Shown here: one piece after another, positions 50,455-60,858 of the stretch | Numbering within the stretch: the stretch's first letter is position 1 | Layout of the letters: the number at the start of each line of letters is the position of its first letter | Assembly (NCBI GenBank): GCA_947631855.1 | Contig: CANRMX010000004.1 | Span: forward strand, 47,415 to 111,414 | Direction: 5' to 3' | Length of the DNA stretch: 64,000 nt | Source of the DNA: an uncultured Clostridia bacterium | Lineage (GTDB): Bacteria > Bacillota > Clostridia > Oscillospirales > Acutalibacteraceae | Notes under the pieces: model-generated | Told to the model about the DNA's origin: nothing | Database searches by the model: none | Seen by the model: only the letters and a program-made list of their open reading frames with translations | Made by a program: the position numbers and the translations under genes

Positions 50455-51138
50455 ATGGCAAGACCGCTGGAAGAATACGAAAAACAGATCGGCTACAGCT
50501 TTCGCAACGGGGAGCTGCTGGAAACGGCCCTGACCCACTCCTCCTATGCCAACGAGCACCACTGCGCAAGCTATGAGCGGCTGGAATTCCTGGGGGATTC
50601 GGTGCTGGGCTTCGTGACGGCGGAGTTCCTGTTCCGGCAGTTCGGCCACCTGCCCGAGGGCCAGATGACCAAGGCCCGGGCGGAGCTGGTGTGCGAGCGT
50701 TCGCTGTGCGGATTTTCCCGGCAGCTGCAGGTGGGCAAATTCCTGCGGCTGAGCCACGGGGAGCTGGCCACCGGCGGGCGGGAGCGGCCCAGCATTCTGG
50801 CGGACGTGTTTGAATCCACCGTGGCGGCCATCTATCTGGACAGCGGCTCCTTGGAAGAAGCGAAGAAATTCATCCTGCGGTTCATCCGGCCCGCCGCCAA
50901 GGAGCAGAGCCGCCACGGGTTCCGGGATTACAAGACCCAGCTGCAGGAGATCGTCCAGCAGAATCCGGGGGAGCGGCTGGAATACACGGTGGTGAAGGAG
51001 ACGGGGCCGGACCACGACAAGCACTTCGTGGTGGAGGTGCATCTCAATTCCAATGTGATCGGGCGCGGCGGCGGCCGCAGCAAGAAGGACGCCGAAATGC
51101 AGGCGGCCCGGGAGGCCCTGGAGCTGATGGGCTACTGA
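50455..51138 (+). CDS. rnc: Ribonuclease III
   Basis: A 227-residue RNase III processing rRNA and other double-stranded RNA. The catalytic signature ERLEFLGDSVLGFVTAEFLF is at about 41-60, the second acidic site ILADVFESTVAAIYLD at about 112. A C-terminal dsRNA-binding domain (about 155-225, GRGGGRSKKDAEMQAAREAL) is complete. ATG 50455 follows GGGGGAG by 5 bases. Standard neighbour of smc. Confidence 0.96.
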   Translation: MARPLEEYEKQIGYSFRNGELLETALTHSSYANEHHCASYERLEFLGDSVLGFVTAEFLFRQFGHLPEGQMTKARAELVCERSLCGFSRQLQVGKFLRLSHGELATGGRERPSILADVFESTVAAIYLDSGSLEEAKKFILRFIRPAAKEQSRHGFRDYKTQLQEIVQQNPGERLEYTVVKETGPDHDKHFVVEVHLNSNVIGRGGGRSKKDAEMQAAREALELMGY

Positions 51139-51181
51139 GGCAGGCGCGTGGGGAAATCGAACGAGCAGGGGGATGACGAAC

Positions 51182-54100
51182 ATGATCCTGAAATCTTTGG
51201 AGCTGCAGGGGTTCAAGACCTTCCCGGAGAAGACCACCCTCACCTTTGAGCAGGGGATCACCTCCGTGGTGGGGCCCAACGGCAGCGGCAAAAGCAATAT
51301 CAGCGACGCCATTCGGTGGGTGCTGGGGGAACAATCGGTGCGGGCGCTGCGCTGCTCGAAGATGGAGGACGTGATCTTCAGCGGCACGCCCCAGCGAAAG
51401 GCCCTGGGCTTTGCCGAGGTGACCCTCACCATCGACAACGCCGACCGCCGTCTGCCCTTCGACAGCGACACCGTGGCGGTGACCCGGCGGTATTACCGGT
51501 CAGGAGAGAGCGAATATCTTCTCAACAAGACCATCGTGCGCCTCAAGGATATCAACGAGCTGTTCATGGATACGGGCCTGGGAAGAGACGGCTATTCGAT
51601 GATCGGTCAGGGCAAGATCGACAGCATTGTGGCCGCCCGTTCCGAGGACCGCCGGGAAATCTTTGAGGAGGCCGCGGGCATCTCCCGATACCGCTACCGC
51701 AAGGAGGAGGCCGAACGCCGGCTGGGCCGGGCGGAGGAAAATCTGGTGCGGCTGCGGGACATCCTGGAGGAGCTGGAGGGCCGGGTGGGCCCCTTGAAGG
51801 AGCAGGCGGAAAAGGCGGAGCAGTTCATCGCCCTGGACGAGGAGAAGAAGGGGCTGGAGATCGGCGTGTGGCTGGCCACGTTGGAGCGCTCCGGCAAGAC
51901 CCTGCGGGAGCACGGGGAGAAGATGGAGCTGGCAAAATCCCAGATGGAGCAGGCCGCCGGGGAGCTGGAGGAGGTCGCCCGCCGGGAGGAGGAAAACACC
52001 CGGAAGACCCAGGACTGCACCGTGGCCATGGAGCGTCTGCGGGAAGAGGCCGTGGCGCTGGATGAACAGGCCGTCCGGGCGGAAGCGGAGATCGACCTGA
52101 TCCGGAACAATATCGAGCACGGGCAGCGGGATATGGCCCGCATTCGGGAGCAGATCGATGCGGCGGCCCGGTCGGGCGACGCCATCGAGCAGGAGATCGC
52201 CGAGAAGCGGGAGGCCGCCGCCGCCAAGGAAGCGGAGATCGCCCGCCACAGCGAGCAGCTGATCCGCTACACCGAGAGTTTGGAAAATCTGCGTCAGGGC
52301 GCGGACGAGACCACCCGGGAGATCGAGCAGGCGGCCCTGGCCGCCGCCCGGCTGGCAGCATCCCTGTCCGAGCAGCGGGTGGCGCTGTCCTCGGCGCAGT
52401 CCGCCATGGGGGAAATTCGCCTCCGGGCGGGCGCGGTTGCGGAGAGCCTGGCTGCCCTGAAAGACCGGGAAGAACATACCGCCGCGGAAGGGGCGGAGCT
52501 GGACAGGGCGCTGGACGAAACCCAAAAGGCCATTGCCGCCGGGGAAAACGCCGTGCGGGGCTACGAGCTGCGGGCCCAGTCCCGGGAGAAACGGGTGCAG
52601 GCCGCCAAGGACGAGTTGGACCGCCTGACCCTGGACGTGAACGAACAGCTGCGCAGGGCGCGGCTGCTGGAAGATCTGGAACGAAATCTGGAGGGCTTCG
52701 GGCAGAGCGTGAAGGCCGTGATGCGGGAGGCCAACCGGGGCATCCTCAGCGGCGTGTGCGGGCCGGTCTCCCGGCTGCTGAAGGTACCGGGAGAATATGC
52801 GGTGGCGCTGGAGACCGCCCTGGGCGGGGCCATGCAGAATATCGTGGTGGAACGGGAGCAGGACGCGAAAGCGGCCATCCAGCTGCTGAAACAGCGGGAC
52901 CTGGGCCGGGCCACCTTCCTGCCGGTGGATGTGATCCGGGGCAGCGTGCTGGACGACCGGGAAATGGAGGGCCTGCCGGGCTTTGTGGGCGTGGCCTCCC
53001 GGCTGTGCCAGTGCGACCCCAAATACGACCAGATTCGGGATTCCCTTTTGGGCCGGGTGGCGGTGGCGGACACGCTGGACAGCGCCGCGGCCATTGCCCG
53101 GCGCACCCGGTACCGCTACCGGGTGGTGAGCCTGGACGGGCAGATCGTCAACGCCGGCGGCTCCATGACCGGCGGCTCTCGGGCGCGGAATTCCGGGCTG
53201 TTGAGCCGGGCCTCCGAGATCGAGCGCATCCGGCAAAAGGCCGCCGAGCTGCAAAAAAATCAGGCCCAGGCCGAGGATCGTTGGAAAGAGGCCCAGCGGG
53301 AGGCGTCTGCCGCCGCCGGAGAGCTGGAGGCCGCCCGGGGCGAACTGCACACCCTGCAGGAGGATCGCATCCGCATCACCGCCGAGTGCCAGCGGGTGGA
53401 GCGGGAGCTCAGCAACCTGCACAAGGAGCGGGAAGACTTCACGAAGGAGCAGAGCAGTTCCGCAGAGCGTCTGGCGGATTTGGAGGCCGGCGCCCGGGCG
53501 GTGGAGGAAAAGATCGCCGGGCTGGAGGATGAAGCCCAGGCCGCAGCGGCGGAAAGCGAGCGGCTCACCGGCAGCCGGGAGGAGCTGCTGGCCCGCAGCG
53601 AGGAAATTTCCCGCACGGTGAGCGACCTCAGGATGAACGTGTTCTCCGCCCAGACGGAGCGGGACCTGCTGCAAAACCATATTGCAGAGCTTGCCGCCCG
53701 GAAGGAGAATTCCGGCGGAGAGATTCTGCGGCTGCGGGAGGAGATCGCGGCGCTGGAGGCCCAGGAGGCGGAACTGGCCGGGCAGATCGACGGCTGCAAC
53801 CGGCGGGCGGAGGAACTGCGCGGGCAGAGTGAAGCCAAGCGGCGGCAGGCCCAGGAAACGGGCGAAAAGCGCACCGGGCTGGAGCAGGAGGCCGCCGGGC
53901 TGCGTGCCCGTGAGCGGGAGCTGCTGACCACCCGGGAGAACGCCGCCAGCGAACTGGCCCGGCTCACCGAGCGCAGCGAAAATCTGCAAAAGGAATATGA
54001 CGGCATCCTCACCCGGCTGTGGGAGGAATACGAGCTCACCCGCCGGGAGGCGGAGGAAGTGGGCGCGCCCATCGAGGACATGGCCGCCGCCCAGCGCAGG

Positions 54101-54745
54101 CTGACCGATTTGAAGAACCGCATCCGCGCCCTGGGCGTGGTGAACGTGGGGGCCGTGGTGGAATATAAGGAAGTCCACGAACGGTATACCTTTTTAAAGG
54201 GGCAGATCGAGGACGCGGAGAAATCCAAGGCCGAGCTGCTCGACCTGATCCAGGACCTGACCAAACATATGCGGGAGCAGTTCACCGCCCGGTTTGCGGA
54301 GATCAACCGGCACTTCGGGTCGATCTTCCGGGAGCTGTTCGGCGGCGGCGCGGCGGAGCTCTCCATCACCGAGGGAGAGGACGTGCTGACCTCGGGGATC
54401 GAGATCAAAGTCCACCCGCCGGGAAAGATCGTCACCCATATCGAGTCCCTTTCGGGAGGCGAAAAGGCGCTGGTGGCCATCTGCATCTACTTTGCCATCA
54501 TGCGGGTGAACCCGCCGCCCTTCTGCGTGCTGGATGAGATCGAGGCGGCGCTGGACGACGTGAACGTCTCCCGCTACGCCCAGTATCTCCGGCGGATGAG
54601 CGGCAACACCCAGTTTATCAGCATCACCCACCGCCGGGGCACCATGGAGGGCTCGGATATGCTCTACGGCGTGACCATGCAGGACGAGGGCATCTCCAAG
54701 CTGCTGGCCCTGCGCACCGGCGAGGGGTCGGATCTGATCGCATAA
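51182..54745 (+). CDS. smc: Chromosome segregation protein SMC
   Basis: A 1187-residue SMC ATPase that with ScpAB organises the nucleoid. Walker A GPNGSGKSNI (about 32-41), long coiled coils (about 170-500 and 670-1010), a hinge near 510-660, signature LSGGEKALVAI (about 1090) and Walker B CVLDEIEAALDD (about 1118). ATG 51182 is preferred to 51173 because GGGGG is 8 bases before it and the protein then begins with the usual ILKSLELQGFKTF. Confidence 0.97.
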   Translation: MILKSLELQGFKTFPEKTTLTFEQGITSVVGPNGSGKSNISDAIRWVLGEQSVRALRCSKMEDVIFSGTPQRKALGFAEVTLTIDNADRRLPFDSDTVAVTRRYYRSGESEYLLNKTIVRLKDINELFMDTGLGRDGYSMIGQGKIDSIVAARSEDRREIFEEAAGISRYRYRKEEAERRLGRAEENLVRLRDILEELEGRVGPLKEQAEKAEQFIALDEEKKGLEIGVWLATLERSGKTLREHGEKMELAKSQMEQAAGELEEVARREEENTRKTQDCTVAMERLREEAVALDEQAVRAEAEIDLIRNNIEHGQRDMARIREQIDAAARSGDAIEQEIAEKREAAAAKEAEIARHSEQLIRYTESLENLRQGADETTREIEQAALAAARLAASLSEQRVALSSAQSAMGEIRLRAGAVAESLAALKDREEHTAAEGAELDRALDETQKAIAAGENAVRGYELRAQSREKRVQAAKDELDRLTLDVNEQLRRARLLEDLERNLEGFGQSVKAVMREANRGILSGVCGPVSRLLKVPGEYAVALETALGGAMQNIVVEREQDAKAAIQLLKQRDLGRATFLPVDVIRGSVLDDREMEGLPGFVGVASRLCQCDPKYDQIRDSLLGRVAVADTLDSAAAIARRTRYRYRVVSLDGQIVNAGGSMTGGSRARNSGLLSRASEIERIRQKAAELQKNQAQAEDRWKEAQREASAAAGELEAARGELHTLQEDRIRITAECQRVERELSNLHKEREDFTKEQSSSAERLADLEAGARAVEEKIAGLEDEAQAAAAESERLTGSREELLARSEEISRTVSDLRMNVFSAQTERDLLQNHIAELAARKENSGGEILRLREEIAALEAQEAELAGQIDGCNRRAEELRGQSEAKRRQAQETGEKRTGLEQEAAGLRARERELLTTRENAASELARLTERSENLQKEYDGILTRLWEEYELTRREAEEVGAPIEDMAAAQRRLTDLKNRIRALGVVNVGAVVEYKEVHERYTFLKGQIEDAEKSKAELLDLIQDLTKHMREQFTARFAEINRHFGSIFRELFGGGAAELSITEGEDVLTSGIEIKVHPPGKIVTHIESLSGGEKALVAICIYFAIMRVNPPPFCVLDEIEAALDDVNVSRYAQYLRRMSGNTQFISITHRRGTMEGSDMLYGVTMQDEGISKLLALRTGEGSDLIA

Positions 54746-54772
54746 AATCAACCCACAGAAAGGACGAGATGG

Positions 54773-55888
54773 ATGGGTCTATTCGATAAAATACGGGCGG
54801 GCCTCAAGAAGACCCGGGAGAACATCAGCGGGCAGCTGAGCCAGCTGATGGGGGCCTTCACCAAGATCGACGAGGAGCTTTTCGAGGAGCTGGAGGAGCT
54901 GCTGGTGATGGGGGACGTGGGCGCCACGGCCTCGGTGGAGATCGTGGATATGCTGCGCCGCCGGGTGAAGGAAAAGGGCATCACCGAGCCCAGCCGGATC
55001 GCCGGGGAGCTCAAGGACATCGTCACCGAGGTATTGGCCGGGGACGACGCCCTGCACCTGGAGCCCGCGCCGGCGGTGGTGCTGATGATCGGCGTGAACG
55101 GCGTGGGCAAGACCACGGCCATCGGCAAGCTGGCGGCACGCTTCAAAGCCGAGGGCAAGTCGGTGATCCTGGCGGCTGCGGATACCTTCCGGGCGGCCGC
55201 CGTGGAGCAGCTGGAGGTGTGGGCCCAGCGGGCCGGGGTGCCCATCATCAAGCACGGCGAAGGGGCCGACCCTGCCGCCGTGGTGTATGATACCATCGCC
55301 GCCGCCAAGGCAAGGGGCTGCGACGTGATCATCGTGGACACTGCCGGCCGGCTGCACAACAAGAAGAATCTCATGGACGAGCTGGGGAAGATCGGGCGGA
55401 TCATCGACCGGGAGCTGCCGGGCAGCGGCCGGGAGACCCTGCTGGTGCTGGACGCGGCCACAGGGCAGAACGCAGTGAACCAGGCCCGGGAATTCCAGAG
55501 TGCGGTGGGCATCACCGGGATCGTCCTCACCAAGCTGGACGGCACCCCCAAGGGCGGGGTGGTGATCCCCATCAAGATGAACCTGGGCCTGCCGGTGAAA
55601 TTCATCGGCGTGGGGGAGCAGATCGACGACCTGCAGCCCTTCGACGCGGCGGCCTTTGCGGACGCATTATTTGAGCTGAACGAGCCGGAGCCCGAGGAAG
55701 ACGATCTTCCCGAGGAGGAGCCGGAGACCGAAGCAGAGCCCGCGGCTGCGGAGGAAGAATCGCCCGCAGCGGAGCCGGAAGATCGGTCCATCTTCCGGGA
55801 CGAGGAAGCGGAGGCAGAACCGAAGGAGCAGCCGAAACGGCGCTTCTGGCCCTTTGGGCGCAGAAAAGACGAGAATGATTGGGAATGA
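54773..55888 (+). CDS. ftsY: Signal recognition particle receptor FtsY
   Basis: A 371-residue SRP-receptor GTPase delivering ribosome-nascent chains to the translocon. N domain about 1-90; G domain motifs GVNGVGKTTAIGKL (about 108), DTFRAAAVEQL, DTAGRL (about 190), TKLDGTPKGG (about 253). Unusually, the acidic extension is at the C-terminus: residues about 300-348 are mostly Glu/Asp/Pro, followed by KRRFWPFGRRK, which could insert in the membrane like the A domain or helix of other FtsY. GAAAGGACGAG precedes ATG. Confidence 0.95.
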   Translation: MGLFDKIRAGLKKTRENISGQLSQLMGAFTKIDEELFEELEELLVMGDVGATASVEIVDMLRRRVKEKGITEPSRIAGELKDIVTEVLAGDDALHLEPAPAVVLMIGVNGVGKTTAIGKLAARFKAEGKSVILAAADTFRAAAVEQLEVWAQRAGVPIIKHGEGADPAAVVYDTIAAAKARGCDVIIVDTAGRLHNKKNLMDELGKIGRIIDRELPGSGRETLLVLDAATGQNAVNQAREFQSAVGITGIVLTKLDGTPKGGVVIPIKMNLGLPVKFIGVGEQIDDLQPFDAAAFADALFELNEPEPEEDDLPEEEPETEAEPAAAEEESPAAEPEDRSIFRDEEAEAEPKEQPKRRFWPFGRRKDENDWE

Positions 55889-55905
55889 GGAAGGACGGAG
55901 GAAGG

Positions 55906-56502
55906 ATGAAATTTGTAATTGCCACCCACAACCCTGGGAAGGTGGTGGAATTCAAGCGGCTGCTGGAGCCCATGGGCATCGAGGCGGTGATGGCGGACAT
56001 CTCCGAGCCGGAGGAGACCGGCACCAGCTTCGAGGAAAACGCCTACATCAAGGCGGCGGCCGCCTGCCGGGAGACCGGCCTGCCCGCCGTGGCGGACGAT
56101 TCCGGCCTGTGCGTGGACTATCTGAACGGTGGCCCGGGCATCTATTCCGCCCGGTTTGCCCAGCCGGGCAAGCGCCGCCTGACGGTGCTGGAAAAGCTGC
56201 AGGGCGTGCCCAAAGAGCAGCGGGGCGCGCACTTTGTCAGCGCGGTGTGCTGCGTGTTCCCCAATGGGGACAGGATCGACGCGGTGGGCAAGTGCTTCGG
56301 CACCATCGCCTTTGAATCCCGGGGCGAAAACGGCTTCGGGTACGATTCCATCTTCGAGCAGGATGGGGTCACCTTTGGGGAGCTGCCCAGCGCGGAAAAG
56401 GACGCCCGGAGCCACCGGGGCCACGCCTTCGCGGCTTTTGAGGAAAAGCTGCGGGGGTATCTCGCGACCCATCCGGCAGACCAGAAAAACACGGGAGACT
56501 GA
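55906..56502 (+). CDS. rdgB: RdgB/HAM1 family non-canonical purine NTP pyrophosphatase
   Basis: A 198-residue house-cleaning enzyme hydrolysing dITP and XTP. FVIATHNPGKVVEFK at the start, TSFEENAYIKA (about 41), VADDSGLCVDYLNGGPGIYSARFA (substrate loop; about 67-90) and GENGFGYDSIF (about 144) are family motifs. ATG 55906 follows GGAGGAAGG. It lies 17 bases after ftsY. Operon member. Confidence 0.95.
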   Translation: MKFVIATHNPGKVVEFKRLLEPMGIEAVMADISEPEETGTSFEENAYIKAAAACRETGLPAVADDSGLCVDYLNGGPGIYSARFAQPGKRRLTVLEKLQGVPKEQRGAHFVSAVCCVFPNGDRIDAVGKCFGTIAFESRGENGFGYDSIFEQDGVTFGELPSAEKDARSHRGHAFAAFEEKLRGYLATHPADQKNTGD

Positions 56503-56505
56503 ACT

Positions 56506-56823
56506 ATGACATTGACAAGCAAGCAGCGGGCGTATCTGCGCTCTCTGGCGGTGCAGGAGGACACCATCCTGACGGTGGGCAAAGCCGGGATCACCCCGGA
56601 AGTGGTGAAGCAGGCGGACGACGCCCTGGAAAAGCGGGAGCTGATCAAGGACCGCGTCCTGCCGGACAGTTCTCCCGTCACCGCCCGGGAGGCCGCGGAG
56701 GACGTGGCCCAGCAGACCCGGAGCACGGTGGTGCAGGTGATCGGCAGCCGCTTCGTGCTGTACAGGCCCAAGAAGAAGGACCCCAGGATCGTGCTGCCCA
56801 GGGCCCGGAGGACGGAGCCTTGA
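56506..56823 (+). CDS. yhbY: YhbY-type CRM-domain RNA-binding protein
   Basis: A 105-residue single CRM-domain protein: LTSKQRAYLRSLA (about 3-15), VGKAGITPEVVKQADDALEKRELIK (as typical, about 24-48) and VQVIGSRFVLYRPKK (about 76-90). YhbY associates with pre-50S particles. It lies 3 bases after rdgB and its stop overlaps the nadD TTG start, in the usual yhbY-nadD-yqeK order. Confidence 0.93.
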   Translation: MTLTSKQRAYLRSLAVQEDTILTVGKAGITPEVVKQADDALEKRELIKDRVLPDSSPVTAREAAEDVAQQTRSTVVQVIGSRFVLYRPKKKDPRIVLPRARRTEP

Positions 56824-57437
56824 GGCTGGGGGTCTATGGGGGCACCTTCAATCCCATGCACGCAGGGCACGTGCACATCCTGCGGGAGATGATCCGCAGG
56901 CTTTCGCTGGACCGGGTGCTGGTGATCCCTGCCAATGTGCCGCCCCACAAGCAGGCGGAAGATCTGGCCGACGGGGCCCACCGGCTGGCCATGTGCAGGC
57001 TGGCGGCGGAGGAAGTGCGCGAAGCCCCGGTGGAGGTTTCCGATCTGGAGCTCCAGCGCACCGGCCCCAGCTACACCGCCGACACCTTGGAAGAGCTGCA
57101 CCGCCGGTACCCGGAGGATAAGCTGTTTCTGCTCATGGGAGAGGATATGTTCCTGACGGTGGAGCACTGGGTGCGCGCCCGGGAGATCATGTCCCTGTGC
57201 ACCCTGTGCGCATGCCCCAGAAGCGACAGCATGGAAGCCCTCCGGGCCAAAAAGCGGCAGCTGGAAGCGGAATTTTCCGCCCGGTGCGTGCTGGAGGACG
57301 TGCCCTATCACCCCGCCTCCTCCACGGAAATACGGGCGCGGCTGCGAGCGGGAGAGCCGCTCACCGGCCTGGCGCCCGCCAAGGTGGAGGCGTATATCCG
57401 GGCCCATGGGCTGTATATGGGGAAGGAGAAGCCATGA
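56820..57437 (+). CDS. nadD: Nicotinate-nucleotide adenylyltransferase
   Basis: A 205-residue NadD joining nicotinate mononucleotide and ATP. The nucleotidyltransferase motif YGGTFNPMHAGHV (about 5-17) and the C-terminal SSTEIRARLRAGEP (about 162) are present. The start is TTG 56820 (TTGA overlapping the yhbY stop), with GGAGG upstream; no ATG is available in frame before the motif. Ends by ATGA overlap with yqeK. Confidence 0.95.
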   Translation: MRLGVYGGTFNPMHAGHVHILREMIRRLSLDRVLVIPANVPPHKQAEDLADGAHRLAMCRLAAEEVREAPVEVSDLELQRTGPSYTADTLEELHRRYPEDKLFLLMGEDMFLTVEHWVRAREIMSLCTLCACPRSDSMEALRAKKRQLEAEFSARCVLEDVPYHPASSTEIRARLRAGEPLTGLAPAKVEAYIRAHGLYMGKEKP

Positions 57438-58075
57438 CATACGAAGACTATGAGCGGGCAGTCCGAAGCCTCTTGACGGAGAAGCGATTCTACCACAGCC
57501 AGTGCGTGGCGAAGACCGCCGAAGCCCTGGCCCGGCGGTATGGGGCCGATCCCGAAAAGGCGCGGCTGGCGGGCATCCTCCACGACGTGATGAAGGATAC
57601 CGCCCCCGAAGAACAGTTGAAAATCACCGAAAAGTTTGGTATAATGCTCCAAAAGCGGGAAAGCCCCGTGCCGCCGCCCTGGCACGCCGCGGCGGGCGCG
57701 GCCTATCTCTACGGGGTGCTGGGGGTCAGGGACACAGAAATCCTCCGGGCCGTGGAGTGCCACACCTGGGGCAAAAAGGACATGACCCTGCTGGAGCAGG
57801 TGCTGTTCGTGGCGGACTACATCTCCGACGACCGGGACTATCCGGGCATCGAGATCATGCGGGAAGCGGCGGCGCGCAGCCTGGAGGAGGCCATCGTGAA
57901 GGGCGTGGCGTGGACGCTGAACGACCTGGCAAATCAGGGGAAGCCCATCGACCCGGACAGCGTATTGGCCTACGACGACGCGCTCAATCGCCTGCGGGCA
58001 GGCAGAAAACTGACATTCAGGCCCGGGCCCTATGGGATACCGGCCATTGAAATCGAGGAAGGAGAGGCTCCATGA
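57434..58075 (+). CDS. yqeK: YqeK-type HD-domain Ap4A hydrolase
   Basis: A 213-residue HD-domain protein, symmetric bis(5'-nucleosyl)-tetraphosphatase in characterised YqeK. Metal-binding HD site: GILHDVMKD (about 47-55), with HAAAGAAYL (about 76), VECHTWG and FVADYISDDRDYPG (about 121). ATG 57434 is inside the nadD stop (ATGA); it ends the same way with rsfS. Confidence 0.93.
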   Translation: MTYEDYERAVRSLLTEKRFYHSQCVAKTAEALARRYGADPEKARLAGILHDVMKDTAPEEQLKITEKFGIMLQKRESPVPPPWHAAAGAAYLYGVLGVRDTEILRAVECHTWGKKDMTLLEQVLFVADYISDDRDYPGIEIMREAAARSLEEAIVKGVAWTLNDLANQGKPIDPDSVLAYDDALNRLRAGRKLTFRPGPYGIPAIEIEEGEAP

Positions 58076-58419
58076 ACTCTTTAGAACTGGCAAAAAGGGC
58101 CGCGGCCCTGTTGGACGAAAAGAAAGCCATGCGCATCAACGTGATCCAGATCGAGGAGATCTCCACGCTGGCGGACTTTTTTGTGATCGCCCACGGCACC
58201 AGCAACGTGCACGTGCGCTCCCTCACCGACGAGCTGGAGGAAAAGCTCAAGGAGGAGACGGGGCTGTCCCCAAGGATCGAGGGGCACCGGTCCAATTCGT
58301 GGATTTTGCTGGACTACGGCAGCGTGGTGGTGCACATCTTCACGGGAGAAGCCCGGGAATTTTACGACCTGGACCGCCTGTGGGCGGACGGGAAAAAGAT
58401 CGACTGGCAGGAAAACTGA
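58072..58419 (+). CDS. rsfS: Ribosomal silencing factor RsfS
   Basis: A 115-residue RsfS. It binds L14 and blocks 30S-50S joining during starvation or assembly. STLADFFVIAHGTSNVHVRS (about 31-50), IEGHRSNSWILLDYGSVVVHIF (as usual) and FYDLDRLW are family signatures. ATG overlaps yqeK stop. Followed 30 bases later by leuS. Confidence 0.95.
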   Translation: MNSLELAKRAAALLDEKKAMRINVIQIEEISTLADFFVIAHGTSNVHVRSLTDELEEKLKEETGLSPRIEGHRSNSWILLDYGSVVVHIFTGEAREFYDLDRLWADGKKIDWQEN

Positions 58420-58449
58420 ACGAAAAGCAGCAGGAAAGGTCGGAACAAC

Positions 58450-60858
58450 ATGAAATACGAACACAAGGCCATCGAACCGAAATGGCAGCAGAAATGGGAA
58501 CAGGCGGGCATCTTCCACGCCGAGGAGCACAGCGAAAAGCCCAAGTATTATGCGCTGATCGAATTCCCCTATCCCTCGGGGCAGGGGCTGCACGTGGGCC
58601 ATCCCCGGCCCTACACGGCGCTGGATATCGTGGCGCGCAAGCGCCGGATGCAGGGCTATAACGTGCTGTACCCCATCGGCTGGGACGCCTTTGGCCTGCC
58701 CACCGAGAACTACGCCATCAAGAACCACGTCCACCCGGCGGAGGTGACAAAACAGAACATCGCCCGGTTTAAGCAGCAGATCCAGTCCCTGGGCATCTCC
58801 TTCGACTGGAGCCGGGAGATCAGCACCACCGACCCCGACTACTACAAGTGGACCCAGTGGATCTTCCTCCAGCTCTACAAGCACGGGCTGGCCTATAAGA
58901 AGGAAATGAACGTCAACTGGTGCCCCTCCTGCAAGTGCGTGCTGGCCAACGAGGAAGTGGTGGGCGGCAAATGCGAGCGCTGCGGCAGCGAGGTGGTCCA
59001 CAAGGTGAAGAGCCAGTGGATGCTGAAGATCACCGCCTACGCCCAGCGGCTCATCGACGACCTGGAGCTGGTGGATTATCCCGAGCGGGTGAAGACCCAG
59101 CAGAAGAACTGGATCGGCCGCTCTACCGGCGCGGAGGTGGATTTCGAGACCACCCTGGGCGAGAAGCTCACCGTCTACACCACCCGGCCCGACACCCTCT
59201 ACGGCGCCACCTATATGGTCATGAGCCCGGAGCATCCCTATCTGGAGCAATGGGCGGACAAGCTGGAGAATCTGGACGCGGTCCGGGCCTATCAGGCGGA
59301 GGCCGCCAAGAAGTCCGATTTCGAGCGCACCGAGGTGGCCAAGGACAAGACCGGCGTGAAGCTCCTGGGCGTGGCCGCCATCAATCCCCTGACCGGGAAG
59401 GAGATCCCCATCTTCATCTCCGACTATGTGCTGGTGAGCTACGGCACCGGGGCCATTATGGCCGTGCCCGCCCACGACACCCGGGACTGGGAATTCGCCA
59501 AGAAATTCGACCTGCCCATCGTGGAGGTAGTCAAGGGCGGCGACGTGGAGAAGGAAGCCTTCACCGACTGCGACACCGGGGTGATGGTGAATTCCGGCAT
59601 CCTGGACGGCCTCACCGTGGAGGCGGCCAAGCAGAAGATCATCGAGCACCTCACCGAAAAGGGCATCGGCCACGCCAAGGTGAACTTCAAGCTGCGGGAT
59701 TGGGTGTTCTCCCGCCAGCGCTATTGGGGCGAGCCCATCCCCATGGTGTGGTGCGAGCACTGCGGCTGGGTGCCCCTGGAGGAAGACCAGCTGCCCCTGA
59801 CCCTGCCCGAGGTGGATTCCTATGAGCCCACCGATACCGGCGAATCTCCGCTGGACCTGATGACCGACTGGGTGAACACCACCTGTCCCCATTGCGGCGG
59901 CCCTGCCCGCCGGGAGACCGATACCATGCCCCAGTGGGCGGGCTCCTCCTGGTATTTCCTGCGGTATATGGACCCCAGCAATCACGAGGCGTTTGCTTCC
60001 AAAGAGGCGCTCAGCTATTGGTCGCCGGTGGACTGGTACAACGGCGGTATGGAGCACACCACCCTGCACCTGCTGTACAGCCGCTTCTGGCACAAGTTCC
60101 TGTTTGACCTGGGCCTGGTGCCCACGCCGGAGCCCTATGCCAAGCGCACCAGCCACGGCATGATCTTGGGCGAGGACGGCCAGAAAATGAGCAAATCCCG
60201 CGGGAACGTGGTGAATCCCGACGAGATCGTGGAGGAATACGGCGCGGACACCATGCGGCTCTACGAGATGTTCGTGGGGGATTTCGAGAAGGCCGCGCCC
60301 TGGAGCGCCGCGGGCATCCGTGGCTGCCGCCGGTTCCTGGAGCGCTATTGGGCGCTGCAGGACATCCTGACCCCGGGCGAGAGCTTCACTCCCGCGCTGG
60401 AAGGCGCTTTCCACAAGGCGATCAAGAAGGTGAGCGAGGACACCGAGACGTTGAAATTCAACACCGCCATCGCCACCCTGATGGCTCTCATCAACGATAT
60501 TGCCGAGCAGGGCAGCATCAACCGGGCGGAGCTGCGGGCGTTCACCCTGCTGCTCAATCCCTTTGCGCCCCACATCACCGAGGAAGTCTGGGCCGCCCAG
60601 CAGCTGGGCGAGGACTTTGCCTCCATGCAGCCCTGGCCCGCCTACGACCCGGAGAAGTGCAAGGAAGACACCGTGGAGATCGTGGTGCAGATCATGGGCA
60701 AGGTGCGGGCCCGGCTGAACGTGCCCGCCGCCGTCACCAAAGAGGAGGCCCTGGCCGCCGCCAAGGCGGAGCCCAAGATCGCCGCCGAGATCGCCGGCAA
60801 GACCGTGGTGAAGGAAATCTACGTCCCCGGCAAGCTGGTGAATCTGGTGGTGAAATGA
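58450..60858 (+). CDS. leuS: Leucyl-tRNA synthetase
   Basis: An 802-residue class I synthetase. The HIGH-type motif is HVGHPRPYT (about 43-51), the KMSKS loop is QKMSKSRGN (about 578-586), and the connective-peptide editing domain (about 220-410) keeps [12 protein letters not shown] and VPAHDTRDW with its aspartate. An anticodon-binding domain and a C-terminal ubiquitin-like domain ([11 protein letters not shown]) close it. AGCAGGAAAGG precedes ATG. Ends by overlap with a small Fe-S ORF. Confidence 0.97.
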   Translation: MKYEHKAIEPKWQQKWEQAGIFHAEEHSEKPKYYALIEFPYPSGQGLHVGHPRPYTALDIVARKRRMQGYNVLYPIGWDAFGLPTENYAIKNHVHPAEVTKQNIARFKQQIQSLGISFDWSREISTTDPDYYKWTQWIFLQLYKHGLAYKKEMNVNWCPSCKCVLANEEVVGGKCERCGSEVVHKVKSQWMLKITAYAQRLIDDLELVDYPERVKTQQKNWIGRSTGAEVDFETTLGEKLTVYTTRPDTLYGATYMVMSPEHPYLEQWADKLENLDAVRAYQAEAAKKSDFERTEVAKDKTGVKLLGVAAINPLTGKEIPIFISDYVLVSYGTGAIMAVPAHDTRDWEFAKKFDLPIVEVVKGGDVEKEAFTDCDTGVMVNSGILDGLTVEAAKQKIIEHLTEKGIGHAKVNFKLRDWVFSRQRYWGEPIPMVWCEHCGWVPLEEDQLPLTLPEVDSYEPTDTGESPLDLMTDWVNTTCPHCGGPARRETDTMPQWAGSSWYFLRYMDPSNHEAFASKEALSYWSPVDWYNGGMEHTTLHLLYSRFWHKFLFDLGLVPTPEPYAKRTSHGMILGEDGQKMSKSRGNVVNPDEIVEEYGADTMRLYEMFVGDFEKAAPWSAAGIRGCRRFLERYWALQDILTPGESFTPALEGAFHKAIKKVSEDTETLKFNTAIATLMALINDIAEQGSINRAELRAFTLLLNPFAPHITEEVWAAQQLGEDFASMQPWPAYDPEKCKEDTVEIVVQIMGKVRARLNVPAAVTKEEALAAAKAEPKIAAEIAGKTVVKEIYVPGKLVNLVVK

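Noticed and set aside
51500..54178. 892-codon minus-strand frame opposite smc
   Set aside because: Shadow of the SMC coiled coil; low-complexity Gln/Leu/Gly composition.
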